Source of the DNA: Pseudomonas sp. LD120
GTDB taxonomy: Bacteria > Pseudomonadota > Gammaproteobacteria > Pseudomonadales > Pseudomonadaceae
Assembly (NCBI RefSeq): GCF_009861525.1
Contig: NZ_WVHL01000002.1
Span: 558,001-622,000, forward strand
Direction: 5' to 3'
Length of the DNA stretch: 64,000 bases
Below are positions 7,806-17,228 of the stretch, piece after piece. The translations under genes and the position numbers were made by a program. The notes beneath the pieces are model-generated. The model had not been told where the DNA came from and ran no database searches. It saw only the letters and a list, made by a program, of their open reading frames with translations. The first letter of the stretch is position 1; every line of letters begins with the position of its first letter.

Positions 7806-8552
7806 TCAGCGGCCGCCGCCCAGGTCGACGAAGGTGCCGGTGGCGTAGGAAGCCTTGTCCGACAGCAGCCAGAGAATGGCTTCGGCGACTTCGTCGGGAC
7901 GTCCGCCACGCCCCATGGGAATCGCCGATTCCAGTTTGCTGACCCGGTCGGCATCGCCGCTCAGGGCATGAAAATCGGTGTAGATGTAGCCCGGACGCAC
8001 GGCATTGACCCGAATGCCCTCGCCCGCCACTTCCTTGGACAGGCCGATGGTGAAGGTGTCCAGGGCACCTTTGGAAGCGGCGTAATCGATGTACTCGCCA
8101 GGAGACCCGAGGCGCGCCGCTACCGATGACACATTGACGATGCTGCCGCCCTGGCCGCCATGGCGCGGCGACATGCGCAGCACCGCATGCTTGGCGCAGA
8201 GAATCGGCCCCAGGACATTGGTCTTCATGACTTTCTGGATACGGAACTCGGACATTTCGTCCAGACGTGACTTGTGCCCCACGGTCCCGGCGTTGTTGAC
8301 CAGGGCCGTGACCCGCCCCAGTTCCGCGTCGACCCGGTGAAACAGGCCGATGACCTCATCCTCGATACTCACGTCGGCACGCACCGCCATCGCCTTAACG
8401 CCCTGCGCCCGAACCTGTTCCAGGACTTGCTGGGCGGCCTGTTCGTCAGCCTCGTAATTGATGCACACCTTAAATCCCTGCTGCGCGGCCAGCAACGCCG
8501 TCGCGGCGCCGATCCCTCGCCCGCCACCGGTGATAACGATGACTTTGTCCAT
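7806..8552 (-). CDS. SDR-family NAD(P)-dependent oxidoreductase
   Basis: Short-chain dehydrogenase of 248 residues with the classical elements: dinucleotide motif TGGGRGIG at residues 8-15, NNAG, serine in NVSSVAA, and catalytic YAASK. The Arg in NYEADEQ context is absent and the end of strand 2 is acidic, so the cofactor choice is unclear. The ATG at 8552 was chosen because GAGG lies about 10 bases upstream; open frame continues to 8600 without such a site. The substrate cannot be deduced. The gene lies downstream of mucR on the same strand, but with an 86-base gap after its start and no shared function visible. It is similar in layout to glucose/3-oxoacyl reductase-like SDRs. Confidence 0.88.
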   Translation of the reverse strand: MDKVIVITGGGRGIGAATALLAAQQGFKVCINYEADEQAAQQVLEQVRAQGVKAMAVRADVSIEDEVIGLFHRVDAELGRVTALVNNAGTVGHKSRLDEMSEFRIQKVMKTNVLGPILCAKHAVLRMSPRHGGQGGSIVNVSSVAARLGSPGEYIDYAASKGALDTFTIGLSKEVAGEGIRVNAVRPGYIYTDFHALSGDADRVSKLESAIPMGRGGRPDEVAEAILWLLSDKASYATGTFVDLGGGR

Positions 8553-8686
8553 GCTGCCGACCTCACTGATCATTTCAACGCGAGCCATTAAACACTGCAC
8601 CGCCGGGGATGAAAACCGCCGCCATGCAGATCGCCCTTATACCAAGGTAGCCCCCCTCAAACCTCGACTACCGGCGGCGGGCACCA

Positions 8687-10762
8687 TCAGTCATTGTGCT
8701 CCGACCGATGGATGCCTTGCATGAAGCGTTCAGGCGGCAACGGGTGCCCCAGGTAGTAGCCCTGCAACGAGTCGCAGCCCAGTTGCGTGAGAAAACTCTG
8801 CTGCTTGCCGGTTTCCACACCCTCGGCGACGATGCGCAAGCCCAGGGCCTGACCCAGGGCGACGATCGCCGAAACAATCGCCGCGTCGTCGCTGTCGTGT
8901 TCGAGGTCGCGAACAAACCCCCGGTCGATCTTCAGCTCATTGGCTGGCAGGCGCTTGAGGTACATCAGGCTCGAATAACCGGTACCGAAATCGTCAATGG
9001 ACAGGTCCACCCCCATGCCCGCCAATTGCTGCAGCACGATCATGCTGACATCAGCATCGCTCATGGCGGTGGTTTCGGTGATTTCCAGGGTCAGGTTGTT
9101 GGCCGGCAACTGGTGACGAGCCAACGCACGGGACACGCTGTCGACCAGACCGGCATGACAAAACTGCAAGGCCGAGAGGTTCACCGCGATGCGCCAATCG
9201 GTGTAGCCCACAAGGAACCATTCGCGCATCTGCCGGCAGGCCTCGTTCAATACCCAATCACCGATGGCAATGATCAACCCGGACTTTTCCGCCAGTTCGA
9301 TGAACTTGTCCGGTAACAACAAGCCCTGCTGCGGATGCTCCCAGCGCAGCAGCGCCTCGGCCCCTATCGGACGGCCATTGGCGGCATCGAACTTGGCCTG
9401 GTAGTGGAGGCGGAACTGACGATGCTCCAGGGCATTGCGCAAGTCCTGAAGCAGTTGCAGTTGACGCCGGGCGTTGCTGTTCATCGAGCCTTCGAAAAAG
9501 CTGTAGCCGTTTTTGCCGCTGCCTTTGGCATGGTACATCGCCGCGTCGGCATTCATCAGCAACTCCTGGGCGCTCAGGCCATTGCCGGGGTACAGCGCGA
9601 TGCCGAGACTGGCGGAGATCTGCAACTCATGCTCGGCCACCCGGAACGAGCGCGACAACAGGCTGACCTGCCGCGCCGCCAGACGCAGGGCATCGTCCGG
9701 TCCGCCCAGTTGCACCAGCAGGACGAATTCATCGCCGCCGATGCGCGCCAGGGTGTCTTCACTGCGCAGGCCTTCACGCAGGCGCAGGGCCACTTCACGC
9801 AGCAGTTGATCACCCATGTGGTGACCGAAGGCATCGTTGACCGGCTTGAAACCGTCCAGGTCGATGAACATCAGCGCAAAACAGCCGCCATACGCGGTGA
9901 CCCGATGCATGGCCTGATCAATGCGGTCCGCCAACAGAATGCGGTTGGGCAACCCGGTCAGGGTGTCGTGCAGGGCCAGCTGGGTCAGTTCCTTGTTGGC
10001 CTCGGTCAGCGACTGCGCCAGCACTGCGGTACGGGTCTCCAGACGGGCATCCAGCACCGAGGTGAGCAAGGCGATGATCAACACCGCCAGGGTGGTGATC
10101 AGCACCAGGTTGTCCAGGCCCTTGCCGCTCAGACCGCTGCCCAGGGCGCCACAAAAACTGCCATCGGCAAAGCGCGCCGCAGCCATCCCGGTGTAGTGCA
10201 TGCCGACAATGGCAAAGCCCATGACCACCGCCGCGCCGCTGCGGGCCAGCCGCACATGAGGGGTGTTCTGGCGCAGGCGAAAGGCGATCCACAACGCCGC
10301 CGCCGAGGCCCCCAAGGCAATCAGCAGCGAAGCGCCGAACAGGCTCGGGTCGTAGTCGATGCCCGGCTGCATGCGCATGGCCGCCATGCCGGTGTAATGC
10401 ATGCCACTGATGCCCGAGCCCATGATCAGCGCACCAAACATCAATTGCCACAAGGGCAGGCGCGGCTGGCTCACCAGCCACAGGGCAAAACCGCAGGAGA
10501 GGATCGAGATCAGCAACGACAAGGCAGTGAGCGTGATGTCATAGCCCAGGGCAATCGGCAACTCGAACGCCAACATGCCGATAAAGTGCATGGACCACAC
10601 GCCAATGCCCATGGCCAGGGCCCCGCCAGACATCCACAGGTAGGCTGCACGGCCTTGGGTGGTGGCAATGCGGCCCGTCAGATCGAGAGCGGTATAGGAC
10701 GAGAGGATCGCCACAAACAGGGAGATGACGACCAGTGCAGGGGAATAACTACCGATGAGCAT
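8687..10762 (-). CDS. mucR: MHYT-GGDEF-EAL cyclic-di-GMP enzyme (MucR type)
   Basis: Inner-membrane protein of 691 residues that can make and/or degrade c-di-GMP. The N-terminal ~230 residues are an MHYT sensor with three hallmark motifs, MHFIGM, MHYTGM and MHYTGM, thought to bind metal or a diatomic gas. An intact GGDEF is at residues 342-346 and an intact EAL at 469-471; the EAL domain keeps DDFGTGYSS and ends with EGVE, so both activities look possible. In P. aeruginosa the same architecture is MucR (PA1727), which feeds c-di-GMP to alginate synthesis. The start at 10762 has AAGAGA upstream. It stands alone, divergent from vgrG. Confidence 0.9.
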   Translation of the reverse strand: MLIGSYSPALVVISLFVAILSSYTALDLTGRIATTQGRAAYLWMSGGALAMGIGVWSMHFIGMLAFELPIALGYDITLTALSLLISILSCGFALWLVSQPRLPLWQLMFGALIMGSGISGMHYTGMAAMRMQPGIDYDPSLFGASLLIALGASAAALWIAFRLRQNTPHVRLARSGAAVVMGFAIVGMHYTGMAAARFADGSFCGALGSGLSGKGLDNLVLITTLAVLIIALLTSVLDARLETRTAVLAQSLTEANKELTQLALHDTLTGLPNRILLADRIDQAMHRVTAYGGCFALMFIDLDGFKPVNDAFGHHMGDQLLREVALRLREGLRSEDTLARIGGDEFVLLVQLGGPDDALRLAARQVSLLSRSFRVAEHELQISASLGIALYPGNGLSAQELLMNADAAMYHAKGSGKNGYSFFEGSMNSNARRQLQLLQDLRNALEHRQFRLHYQAKFDAANGRPIGAEALLRWEHPQQGLLLPDKFIELAEKSGLIIAIGDWVLNEACRQMREWFLVGYTDWRIAVNLSALQFCHAGLVDSVSRALARHQLPANNLTLEITETTAMSDADVSMIVLQQLAGMGVDLSIDDFGTGYSSLMYLKRLPANELKIDRGFVRDLEHDSDDAAIVSAIVALGQALGLRIVAEGVETGKQQSFLTQLGCDSLQGYYLGHPLPPERFMQGIHRSEHND

Positions 10763-11128
10763 GGGGCATCTCTTGGTCGTTGGCGCCAACAGTGAGGCTC
10801 GGCGGAAAAGTCGCAGATTGTACTGATTGCGCAGCAGAACGCATCTACAAAGTAAGCAAAAAACCATTAGTCAGACAGAACATCTAGCCCGGGTCTTTGA
10901 TGCCCCTACAGGCCTTGTGGGCAAAGGCTTTGCACGCTTTGAGCAGTACCTCTGCTCAGAGTCTGGAACAGACCCTAGCTCCAGCTTCGCTTTTTACTAC
11001 AGGAACCAGAGCACTTTCGCCTGGACCTCAAGAATCATCCCATAGTCAGCGGCCTCCCCTCTCTCTAGCATCTGCGGGTGGTGTTCTCCCAAACATTTTT
11101 TTGCCCCTTCCAGCTTAAGGACAAGCTT
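10763..11128. other. Divergent intergenic region between mucR and vgrG
   Basis: No gene. The region holds two small hairpins (GAGCAG...CTGCTC at 10939-10955 and GTCTG...CAGAC just after it) and a pyrimidine-rich leader before vgrG, whose ribosome site is TAAGGA at 11116-11121. I did not find a convincing sigma-54 (-24/-12) site or T6SS-type operator. Confidence 0.6.
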
Positions 11129-13201
11129 ATGTTCGCGCCGGCCGACTCCGCGCAGTTCGAACTGTTGATTCCCTCCGTCCGCAATGATTTCAAAGTGCTG
11201 GCCTTTGCGGGCGTCGAGGCGATCAGCGCTTTGTATGCAATCCACGTCGAATTGCTCAGCGAACACCCCGATTTCGATTTGCAAAGCCTGCTCTGTCAGC
11301 CCGCGTTTCTGCGCTTCGGCCTTGAGGGCGAGGGCCTGCATGGCCGCATCGAAGAGGTCAAGGTGGGGGAATCCGGCAAGCGCCTGACCCATTACCACCT
11401 GACCCTGGTGCCAGCGCTGCATTACCTGCAGTTTCGTCACAACCAGCGGATTTTCCAGCACCTGACGGTGCCGCAGATCGTGGCTCAAGTGCTCCAGGAA
11501 CACGGCATTTTGCCGGATGTGTTCACCTTTCATGTCGGCAATGCCCCGCAGCGCGAGTACTGCACCCAATACGCTGAAAGCGATTTTGAGTTCATCCAGC
11601 GCCTGTGCGCCGAGGAAGGCATCGCCTGGCATCACCAGCACTCGGTTGAAGATCACCTGCTGGTGTTCAGCGAGGATCAAACCTGGTTCCCCAAGCTCGG
11701 CGTCACGCCCTATCAACCCGGCAGTGGCAACGTCGCCGATCACCCGGTGATCAGGCGTTTTTCTCAGCGTTTCAGCACCCGCACCAACCAGGTCACACGC
11801 CGCGATTACGACCTGGAACGGCCCAACCGCCTGCTGGAAAGCCGCTACCGGGTCGAGTCGGGCCCGCCGCTTGAGGACTATCGCTACCCCGCGCCTTTGC
11901 CCACCGAGGCCCGTGGTAAAAAACTCGCCCAGCGTGCCCTGGAAAGTCATCGCGTCGACTACCAGTTGGTCGAGGGTGAGAGTGATCAGCCGACCCTGCG
12001 CAGCGGCCACTTCTTCACCTTGGCCGAGCACCCGCGCCAAGCCTGCAATGATTTGTGGCTGTTGCTCAGTGTTCATCACACAGGCAAGCAGCCTCAGGTA
12101 CTCGAAGAAGTGATGAGCCCCGACACCTCTGAAGCGGGGTTCACCCAGGGCTACCGCAACCACTTCAGCGCGATTCCCTGGGACAGGCTTTATCGCCCGC
12201 CTTTGCCGGCTCGCAAACCCGTGCTGGTCAGCCAGACCGCGCGGGTCACGGGGCCCGTGGGCGAGGATATTTTCTGTGATGCTCACGGTAGGGTCCGCGT
12301 CGAACTGCCCTGGGACCGAGCGGAGCTCAACAGCGAAAAAAGCAGCTGCTGGTTGCGGGTTTCATCCAGCTGGGCCGGGGACCGTTTTGGTGCGGTGAGC
12401 ATTCCCCGGATCGGCATGGAAGTGGTGGTGACCTACCTAGAAGGCGATCCCGATCAGCCCTTGATCACCGGTTGTGTGGTCAACAAGGCGACCCCGGCGC
12501 CTTACCCATTACCGGCGAACAACAGCAAGACCGTGCTGCGTAGCCACAGCACGCCTCACAGTGGCGGCTACAACGAACTGATGATCGAAGACCGCACTGG
12601 GCAGGAGAAAATCTTCCTGCGGGCGCAGCGTGATCTCGAACAACTGATCCTCAACGACAGCGATACCCGCATCGGCCACTCGCGCCGTGAGCAGATCACC
12701 CAGGACAGCCACAGCCTGATCGGCAACGACCGTTCCGAGCAGGTCGATGGCAACAGCTCAAGCCTGATCCAGGGCGATGAAACCCACACCACCCAAGGCA
12801 TCCGCAACACCGTGATTGTCGGTGACGAGCGGCTCTCCCTCAGCGGCAACGCCAGCACCACCGTGGCGGGAACTTGGGTGATCCAGGCCGGCAGCCAGGC
12901 TCGGGTCAACGCCGCTAACGTGGTGATCGATGCCGGCATGAGCCTGACCCTCCAGGCGGGTGAGCAGCATATTGTCATCAACTCGGGGGGGATTTTCAGC
13001 AGCGTGCCGATTGTCGTCGGGGGCGCGCCGTTGGCGGGTGTTCAACCGCTGCAAGCGCTGCAGGCCTTGGCAGAAACACCGCTGGCAATCATCGATAACC
13101 CGCTGTCCATCGTGCGCGCGAGCAAGCAACAAGCCGTGGATTTTTGCCCATTGTGCGAAGCCTGTGGCGACGGGCTCTGCGTCAGAGGAGAGCTGGCATG
13201 A
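11129..13201 (+). CDS. vgrG: VgrG (TssI) type VI secretion spike protein
   Basis: Spike of the T6SS puncturing device, 690 residues. The N-terminal half is the gp27-like base (FELLIPSVRNDFKVLAFAGV, then YCTQYAESDFEFIQRLCAEE). The gp5 OB-fold follows (about 405-480; SCWLRVSSSWAGDRFGAVSI). The beta-helix needle contains DTRIGHSRREQITQDSHSLI-type repeats and the C-terminus ends with CPLCEACGDGLCVRG, a tail common in Pseudomonas VgrGs next to DUF4123 genes. It starts an operon of four genes each overlapping the next by four bases (ATGA), so this VgrG very likely delivers the lipase encoded at 14834. There are no structural T6SS genes in the window; this is a satellite vgrG locus. Confidence 0.95.
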   Translation: MFAPADSAQFELLIPSVRNDFKVLAFAGVEAISALYAIHVELLSEHPDFDLQSLLCQPAFLRFGLEGEGLHGRIEEVKVGESGKRLTHYHLTLVPALHYLQFRHNQRIFQHLTVPQIVAQVLQEHGILPDVFTFHVGNAPQREYCTQYAESDFEFIQRLCAEEGIAWHHQHSVEDHLLVFSEDQTWFPKLGVTPYQPGSGNVADHPVIRRFSQRFSTRTNQVTRRDYDLERPNRLLESRYRVESGPPLEDYRYPAPLPTEARGKKLAQRALESHRVDYQLVEGESDQPTLRSGHFFTLAEHPRQACNDLWLLLSVHHTGKQPQVLEEVMSPDTSEAGFTQGYRNHFSAIPWDRLYRPPLPARKPVLVSQTARVTGPVGEDIFCDAHGRVRVELPWDRAELNSEKSSCWLRVSSSWAGDRFGAVSIPRIGMEVVVTYLEGDPDQPLITGCVVNKATPAPYPLPANNSKTVLRSHSTPHSGGYNELMIEDRTGQEKIFLRAQRDLEQLILNDSDTRIGHSRREQITQDSHSLIGNDRSEQVDGNSSSLIQGDETHTTQGIRNTVIVGDERLSLSGNASTTVAGTWVIQAGSQARVNAANVVIDAGMSLTLQAGEQHIVINSGGIFSSVPIVVGGAPLAGVQPLQALQALAETPLAIIDNPLSIVRASKQQAVDFCPLCEACGDGLCVRGELA

Positions 13202-14046
13202 ATACGCCCGAACAATGGTTGCAAGATCAGGCCCGGCTGGGCCGTTGCCTCTATCTGGTGCTGGACTCCGATGGTCAGATGCCAGAGCGCAATGCCCTGA
13301 TAGCAGAGTGGGGCGACGCCCGCTGCCGTGCGGTTTATCTCGGTACCCCAGCGCATTCACTGGCAAGCGCCGGGCCTTACCTGTTTCACATTCAGCGGAT
13401 TGACCATCCCATACTGATGGCCCTGATCAAGGCGCCTGAAACTGATTGGGGCTGGCTGGCCAGCGGTTCGGGCACGGACCTGGAGACCCTGATCCAGCAT
13501 TGGCGCGAGCGACTGGTCACGGGCGAACCGCCGAATCAAGTTCTTTACCGTTTTCATGACAATCGCGTGCTGGGGCGAGCTCTGACATGTTTACCACCCG
13601 AACACTCTCCCGGTTACCTGGGGCCTATCGCCAGCGTGTGCTACTGGCAGGTCGAGCAATGGCAGGTCAGGAATAACCCCGATCCCGGGATTCACCCACT
13701 GCCATCCAAGCCTGCGTGGCTCAACTTGGCCACTCCACCGGCCATCTACAGCGCCGTGCAGTTCGACAACATCCGGCGCTATCTCATGCGTGAGTACACG
13801 GAGCCTTTGGCGGCGCTGGCCGAGCAGCAGAACATCGACGTCTGGCTGCGTACTCAGCTTGAGTTGACCCGTACCTGGGATTGGCGCGAGCCCGAAGCGA
13901 TCTATTTTCTACTGACTCAGAGCTTGCACACGGCGGATTATGCGCCGCCTGAATCCTGGCGCCCCAAGCCCAGTGAAACTCCGGCGCAGCATTTCGCACG
14001 CCTCTACCAGGAAGCGTTGTATTGGCAGGGAGAACAGCCTTTATGA
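13198..14046 (+). CDS. DUF4123 T6SS effector chaperone (Tap/TEC family)
   Basis: Adaptor of 282 residues that loads an effector onto its cognate VgrG before firing; acts in the cytoplasm. The N-terminal ~130 residues match DUF4123 (LYLVLDSDGQMPE, then DWGWLASGSGTDLETLIQHW and LYRFHDNRVL). The C-terminal part is all-helical and variable, as expected for the effector-recognition half. The ATG overlaps the vgrG stop by four bases. Neighbours on both sides (VgrG and, two genes on, a lipase) support a role in loading the lipase. Confidence in the family is high; the specific cargo is inferred from position. Confidence 0.9.
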   Translation: MNTPEQWLQDQARLGRCLYLVLDSDGQMPERNALIAEWGDARCRAVYLGTPAHSLASAGPYLFHIQRIDHPILMALIKAPETDWGWLASGSGTDLETLIQHWRERLVTGEPPNQVLYRFHDNRVLGRALTCLPPEHSPGYLGPIASVCYWQVEQWQVRNNPDPGIHPLPSKPAWLNLATPPAIYSAVQFDNIRRYLMREYTEPLAALAEQQNIDVWLRTQLELTRTWDWREPEAIYFLLTQSLHTADYAPPESWRPKPSETPAQHFARLYQEALYWQGEQPL

Positions 14047-14837
14047 AAACGACCCTCCAACACCTGTTTCTCGGAGCTTGCCTGGCTTTAGCCAGCGGTT
14101 GCTCGGCAATGGGCTCCTCAGACAGTTTTACCTTGAGTGCCAACCTACCAGCGGACTTCACTTACGAAGCCACGGCTGCTTACGTTCCGGCTCCAGGCGA
14201 AACATGCAGTGTGCCGGGTGGTAAAAACACCCGGATCGGTATCAACAGAAAGTGGCAGGAAAGCTACACCCGCGACTCCAAAATAGCGCTGCACAGAACC
14301 GTCAGCGGCTGCCCACTGGTGTTGCAGTACGTTGAGTTTTATATCAACGGGACTTATGGCAAGGATTGGGGGGACTTTGCCCGCGACTTTGGAAAGATTC
14401 TGGTGCGTGAATACTTGAGCAGTGCTGATAAAGGCACCTTCAACGCTGCCGGTGAAAGTGAAATCCTGGGTCAGTGCCAGTGGTTGTTTCGGACGGTGGG
14501 TGGTTTGCGTCGCATTGTAAAAATCCTCGCCTGCAAAAGTACCGACATCCAAGGCAACGTGACCCGAGGGCAGCCCTTCGCGGCTTACACCCTGAACCAA
14601 TTGCCGGGTAAAACCGTGCGTTTGAAGATCAAGTTGGCGGCTGAGGAAAGACCCGGTTGGGGAGATACGTGGGTCAAGGTACCCGGCGGCTGGAAGCGCT
14701 GCATGGGCAAAAGCTATGAAGATCAGCGTGCTTACTGCAATGGCAATTACACCGATTTCAGCACCTTCAGAATGCCCGATGGCCGTATTTGCAGCATTTA
14801 CCCTGGCTGCAGTGAAAACAAGGAAGTGAGCCCATGA
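14043..14837 (+). CDS. Lipoprotein, probable immunity protein for the adjacent lipase effector
   Basis: Predicted 264-residue lipoprotein: signal peptide with lipobox LASGC, acylated Cys20. The mature part is cysteine-rich, with pairs near residues 85-100, 145-165 and in the last 35 residues, fitting a disulfide-bonded periplasmic protein. I do not recognise the domain. It sits between the DUF4123 chaperone and the lipase with ATGA overlaps on both sides. Immunity proteins of T6SS lipases are commonly periplasmic lipoproteins next to the lipase gene, so immunity is the best guess, by position only. Base composition is more AT-rich than the chromosome around it, consistent with horizontal movement. 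The alternative is a secreted accessory lipoprotein. Confidence 0.65.
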   Translation: MKTTLQHLFLGACLALASGCSAMGSSDSFTLSANLPADFTYEATAAYVPAPGETCSVPGGKNTRIGINRKWQESYTRDSKIALHRTVSGCPLVLQYVEFYINGTYGKDWGDFARDFGKILVREYLSSADKGTFNAAGESEILGQCQWLFRTVGGLRRIVKILACKSTDIQGNVTRGQPFAAYTLNQLPGKTVRLKIKLAAEERPGWGDTWVKVPGGWKRCMGKSYEDQRAYCNGNYTDFSTFRMPDGRICSIYPGCSENKEVSP

Positions 14838-17140
14838 GCTTCAAGTCTTTACCGCCCGGTGACGGCCCCTCCATGGAGGGACGTATGTACACCTGCCCAT
14901 TGCGCGGCCAGGCGACCAGTTTTCAGTTGGTGGATGAGTTCGGTGACGGTCAGCCTTATGCGGGGCTGATCTATGAAGCGACTGATTACGAAGACGTCAC
15001 CTATACCGGCAGATTGGATGCCAACGGCGTGGGTCGCGTAGAGGATCATTACTGTGGCCCGGTGCTGTTAAAACTAAGCCAGCCCTATAAAGGTGGAGGT
15101 GAGTTATATAAGGATCTAAGAAATAGGCCGCACTACCCCCTCCCCATCACCGAGCTACAAGTCCGTGCCGAGAGCACCCGTTTTTTCAACAAAGATGGAA
15201 CACGTACTCGCAGCAACCCGGCACAAGCCAAGGCTGGCAGCTTTTATCAGGTCGAAGTGCGTGAGCTGGTGGAGCATGACGCCCACTTGCCGGCCATGGT
15301 CGAGCGGCACTTCCCCCCCAATCGGCATGTGTATTCGTTGTTTCGACAGCCGCCCCAGGCCACGGGCTTCCTCGATGGCGGGGCTGCGCAGGGCAACAGG
15401 TCGACCGACAGTGCAATGGCTGAGCTGGGGTTTGCCCCGCCGTCGCCCAAGGTGCAGGGCATTGCCTTGCTGCCCAATCGTCACCATGTGCTGGAGGTCC
15501 GACCGCTGCGGGCCTTGCGGCCGATGCTGTCGACCAGCGCGCAGTTTTGCGCGCTCAACCTCTACCAACTGGCCTTGCTGTCGACCTTGAGTTACAGCGA
15601 GTTTGGTCAAGAGCCGCGCTTTCACCCGGTGGATAGCCCGCGAGTGAGTTTTCCGGGGCAACCCAGCAGCGGCAACTGGTTTGGCGCCGTGCTGCCGAGC
15701 TTTGCCGAGTTGTGGCAGGTCGATGCCGACCAGGCCGGCGGCAAGGCCTATTACCCGCTGTATGAAGAGGTGCCTTACTCCAGGCGCCTGGAAATTGTCC
15801 CGTTCGACCCACAGCTGTACCCCGAGGTCAATCACCCGAGCCTGGGGGAAGCCCAGGAAAACCCGGCCAACATCCATTTCTTTGATGACAGCCAAGATAA
15901 GGACGGTACGGACACCCAGGCCTATATCACCCATCACGAAGAGTTGATTCTGATCGCCGTACGCGGCACGGCGGAAAAGGCCGATGCATTGCGTGATATG
16001 GACGCCGAGCAAGTGCCCTTCGAGGAAGGCGAAGGCAAGGTGCATAACGGCTTTTATGGTGCGGCCAAAGCGCTTCAGGGTTTTGTTACCAACTACCTGG
16101 ACAAGTTCTACAGCGGGCAAAAGCTTGTGATCACCGGGCACAGCCTGGGCGGGGCCGTGGCGCTGATACTCTCCGAGATGCTGCGGCGCAGGGATGGGTT
16201 TACTTTTGACATTCTGCTCTACACCTATGGCAGCCCAAGGGTCGGCGATACGCACTTTGTCAACGGCGCCGAAGCCCTGGTGCACCACCGTTTCGTCAAT
16301 CATAACGATCCGGTACCGAGTGTCCCCGCCACCTGGATGAGCACTTCCAAGCCCAAGGTGCTGGCGGCGCGTGGGGCGGTAACGGTGTTCAATGCTCCGG
16401 TGGGCTTGGCGTTGTTCATTACCGGGTTGATCAATTTTACCGGCGAGCCCTACGCCCATCACGGCACGTTACGCCACTTCCTGCCAGTGGATTTTGGCGC
16501 CGGGCGCAAATCAGCGATTCTCTGGGCGCCGGGTTGTAGCACCATTCTCGATCAGGGCTGTGCCAGGGTCTTGCAGGCAATCGACGGCCTGCCAGTGCGT
16601 GGCTCGCTCCTGCGGCAACTGCTGGATAATGCCGATCACAAGATGGTCGTCAGCTATATCCCTCACTGCTGGGCCACCCTGCGCCGTTGGCAGGAGTCAC
16701 AGGCGTTCAAACGCCCCTTGGTGACCGAGCGGGAGCTCAATCGGGTCGACGGGGCATTGGCCAGTATCACCCAGCAATTGCGTGATTTGGACCGCAGCCT
16801 ATGGGGGCGTCCGGATGCCTACCTGCGTTCTCAACAGAGCGTGCTCGCTGTTGACCGGCTGCGCAATGAAATCAATGCACTGGACATGACTCGTCAACGT
16901 CTGCGTGATTTGAGCGTTACCAGGGTCGATGAAAACGATGTGTACGGTGCTTTCGCCGGTCAAGCGCAATTGGTGGCCGAAGGCCTGCCGCGCTGGCTGG
17001 ATCACCCGGAAAACACGGCGCAGGAGCAATTGGCGATGACTCCACCGCCAATTGTCGACCCTGACCAAAGCATCGCCGCGTTGATGGGGAACTATGTCGC
17101 GGGGGCCTCTTATGATTTTGATATTGACTCGATCATTTAA
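14834..17140 (+). CDS. Class-3 lipase-type T6SS effector (Tle family)
   Basis: Predicted antibacterial phospholipase of 768 residues delivered by the T6SS to a rival's periplasm. The nucleophile elbow is GHSLGG with Ser437. Downstream, FVNHNDPVPSVPA supplies the likely acid Asp492 and YAHHGTL the likely base His542 or His543, the order of class-3 lipases. The first ~85 residues hold a beta-rich module (FQLVDEFGDGQPYAG, then GRLDANGVGRVEDHYCGP) of the kind found in VgrG-linked cargo. The C-terminal ~200 residues are helical. There is no signal peptide, as expected. A patch at 15065-15135 uses TTA, CTA, AGA and ATA codons unlike its neighbours. It most resembles the Tle2-like group by the lipase class; exact subfamily uncertain. 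Confidence 0.85.
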   Translation: MSFKSLPPGDGPSMEGRMYTCPLRGQATSFQLVDEFGDGQPYAGLIYEATDYEDVTYTGRLDANGVGRVEDHYCGPVLLKLSQPYKGGGELYKDLRNRPHYPLPITELQVRAESTRFFNKDGTRTRSNPAQAKAGSFYQVEVRELVEHDAHLPAMVERHFPPNRHVYSLFRQPPQATGFLDGGAAQGNRSTDSAMAELGFAPPSPKVQGIALLPNRHHVLEVRPLRALRPMLSTSAQFCALNLYQLALLSTLSYSEFGQEPRFHPVDSPRVSFPGQPSSGNWFGAVLPSFAELWQVDADQAGGKAYYPLYEEVPYSRRLEIVPFDPQLYPEVNHPSLGEAQENPANIHFFDDSQDKDGTDTQAYITHHEELILIAVRGTAEKADALRDMDAEQVPFEEGEGKVHNGFYGAAKALQGFVTNYLDKFYSGQKLVITGHSLGGAVALILSEMLRRRDGFTFDILLYTYGSPRVGDTHFVNGAEALVHHRFVNHNDPVPSVPATWMSTSKPKVLAARGAVTVFNAPVGLALFITGLINFTGEPYAHHGTLRHFLPVDFGAGRKSAILWAPGCSTILDQGCARVLQAIDGLPVRGSLLRQLLDNADHKMVVSYIPHCWATLRRWQESQAFKRPLVTERELNRVDGALASITQQLRDLDRSLWGRPDAYLRSQQSVLAVDRLRNEINALDMTRQRLRDLSVTRVDENDVYGAFAGQAQLVAEGLPRWLDHPENTAQEQLAMTPPPIVDPDQSIAALMGNYVAGASYDFDIDSII

Positions 17141-17228
17141 AGCCCATGGCAATCGGCAAGGTAGTGCTCGTCGCAGGGCCTTGTCTTGCAAGGGTGGCAG
17201 GAAGCGGGATCGCTAGCTTCCCCCGGGC

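Noticed and set aside
9335..10795. 486-codon plus-strand frame opposite mucR
   Set aside because: Antisense of an intact GGDEF-EAL gene; no start signals and no domain.
10763..11128. Sigma-54 promoter for the vgrG operon
   Set aside because: No TGGCAC-N5-TTGC-like sequence at a sensible distance.
13144..13197. Start of the DUF4123 gene upstream of 13198
   Set aside because: The frame is open, but the ATGA overlap with the vgrG stop and the GAGGAGAG ribosome site clearly favour 13198.
17141..17228. Terminator between the lipase and opmB genes
   Set aside because: GGAAGC...GCTTCC forms a six-pair stem but has a 10-base loop and no T-run on either strand; too weak to list.
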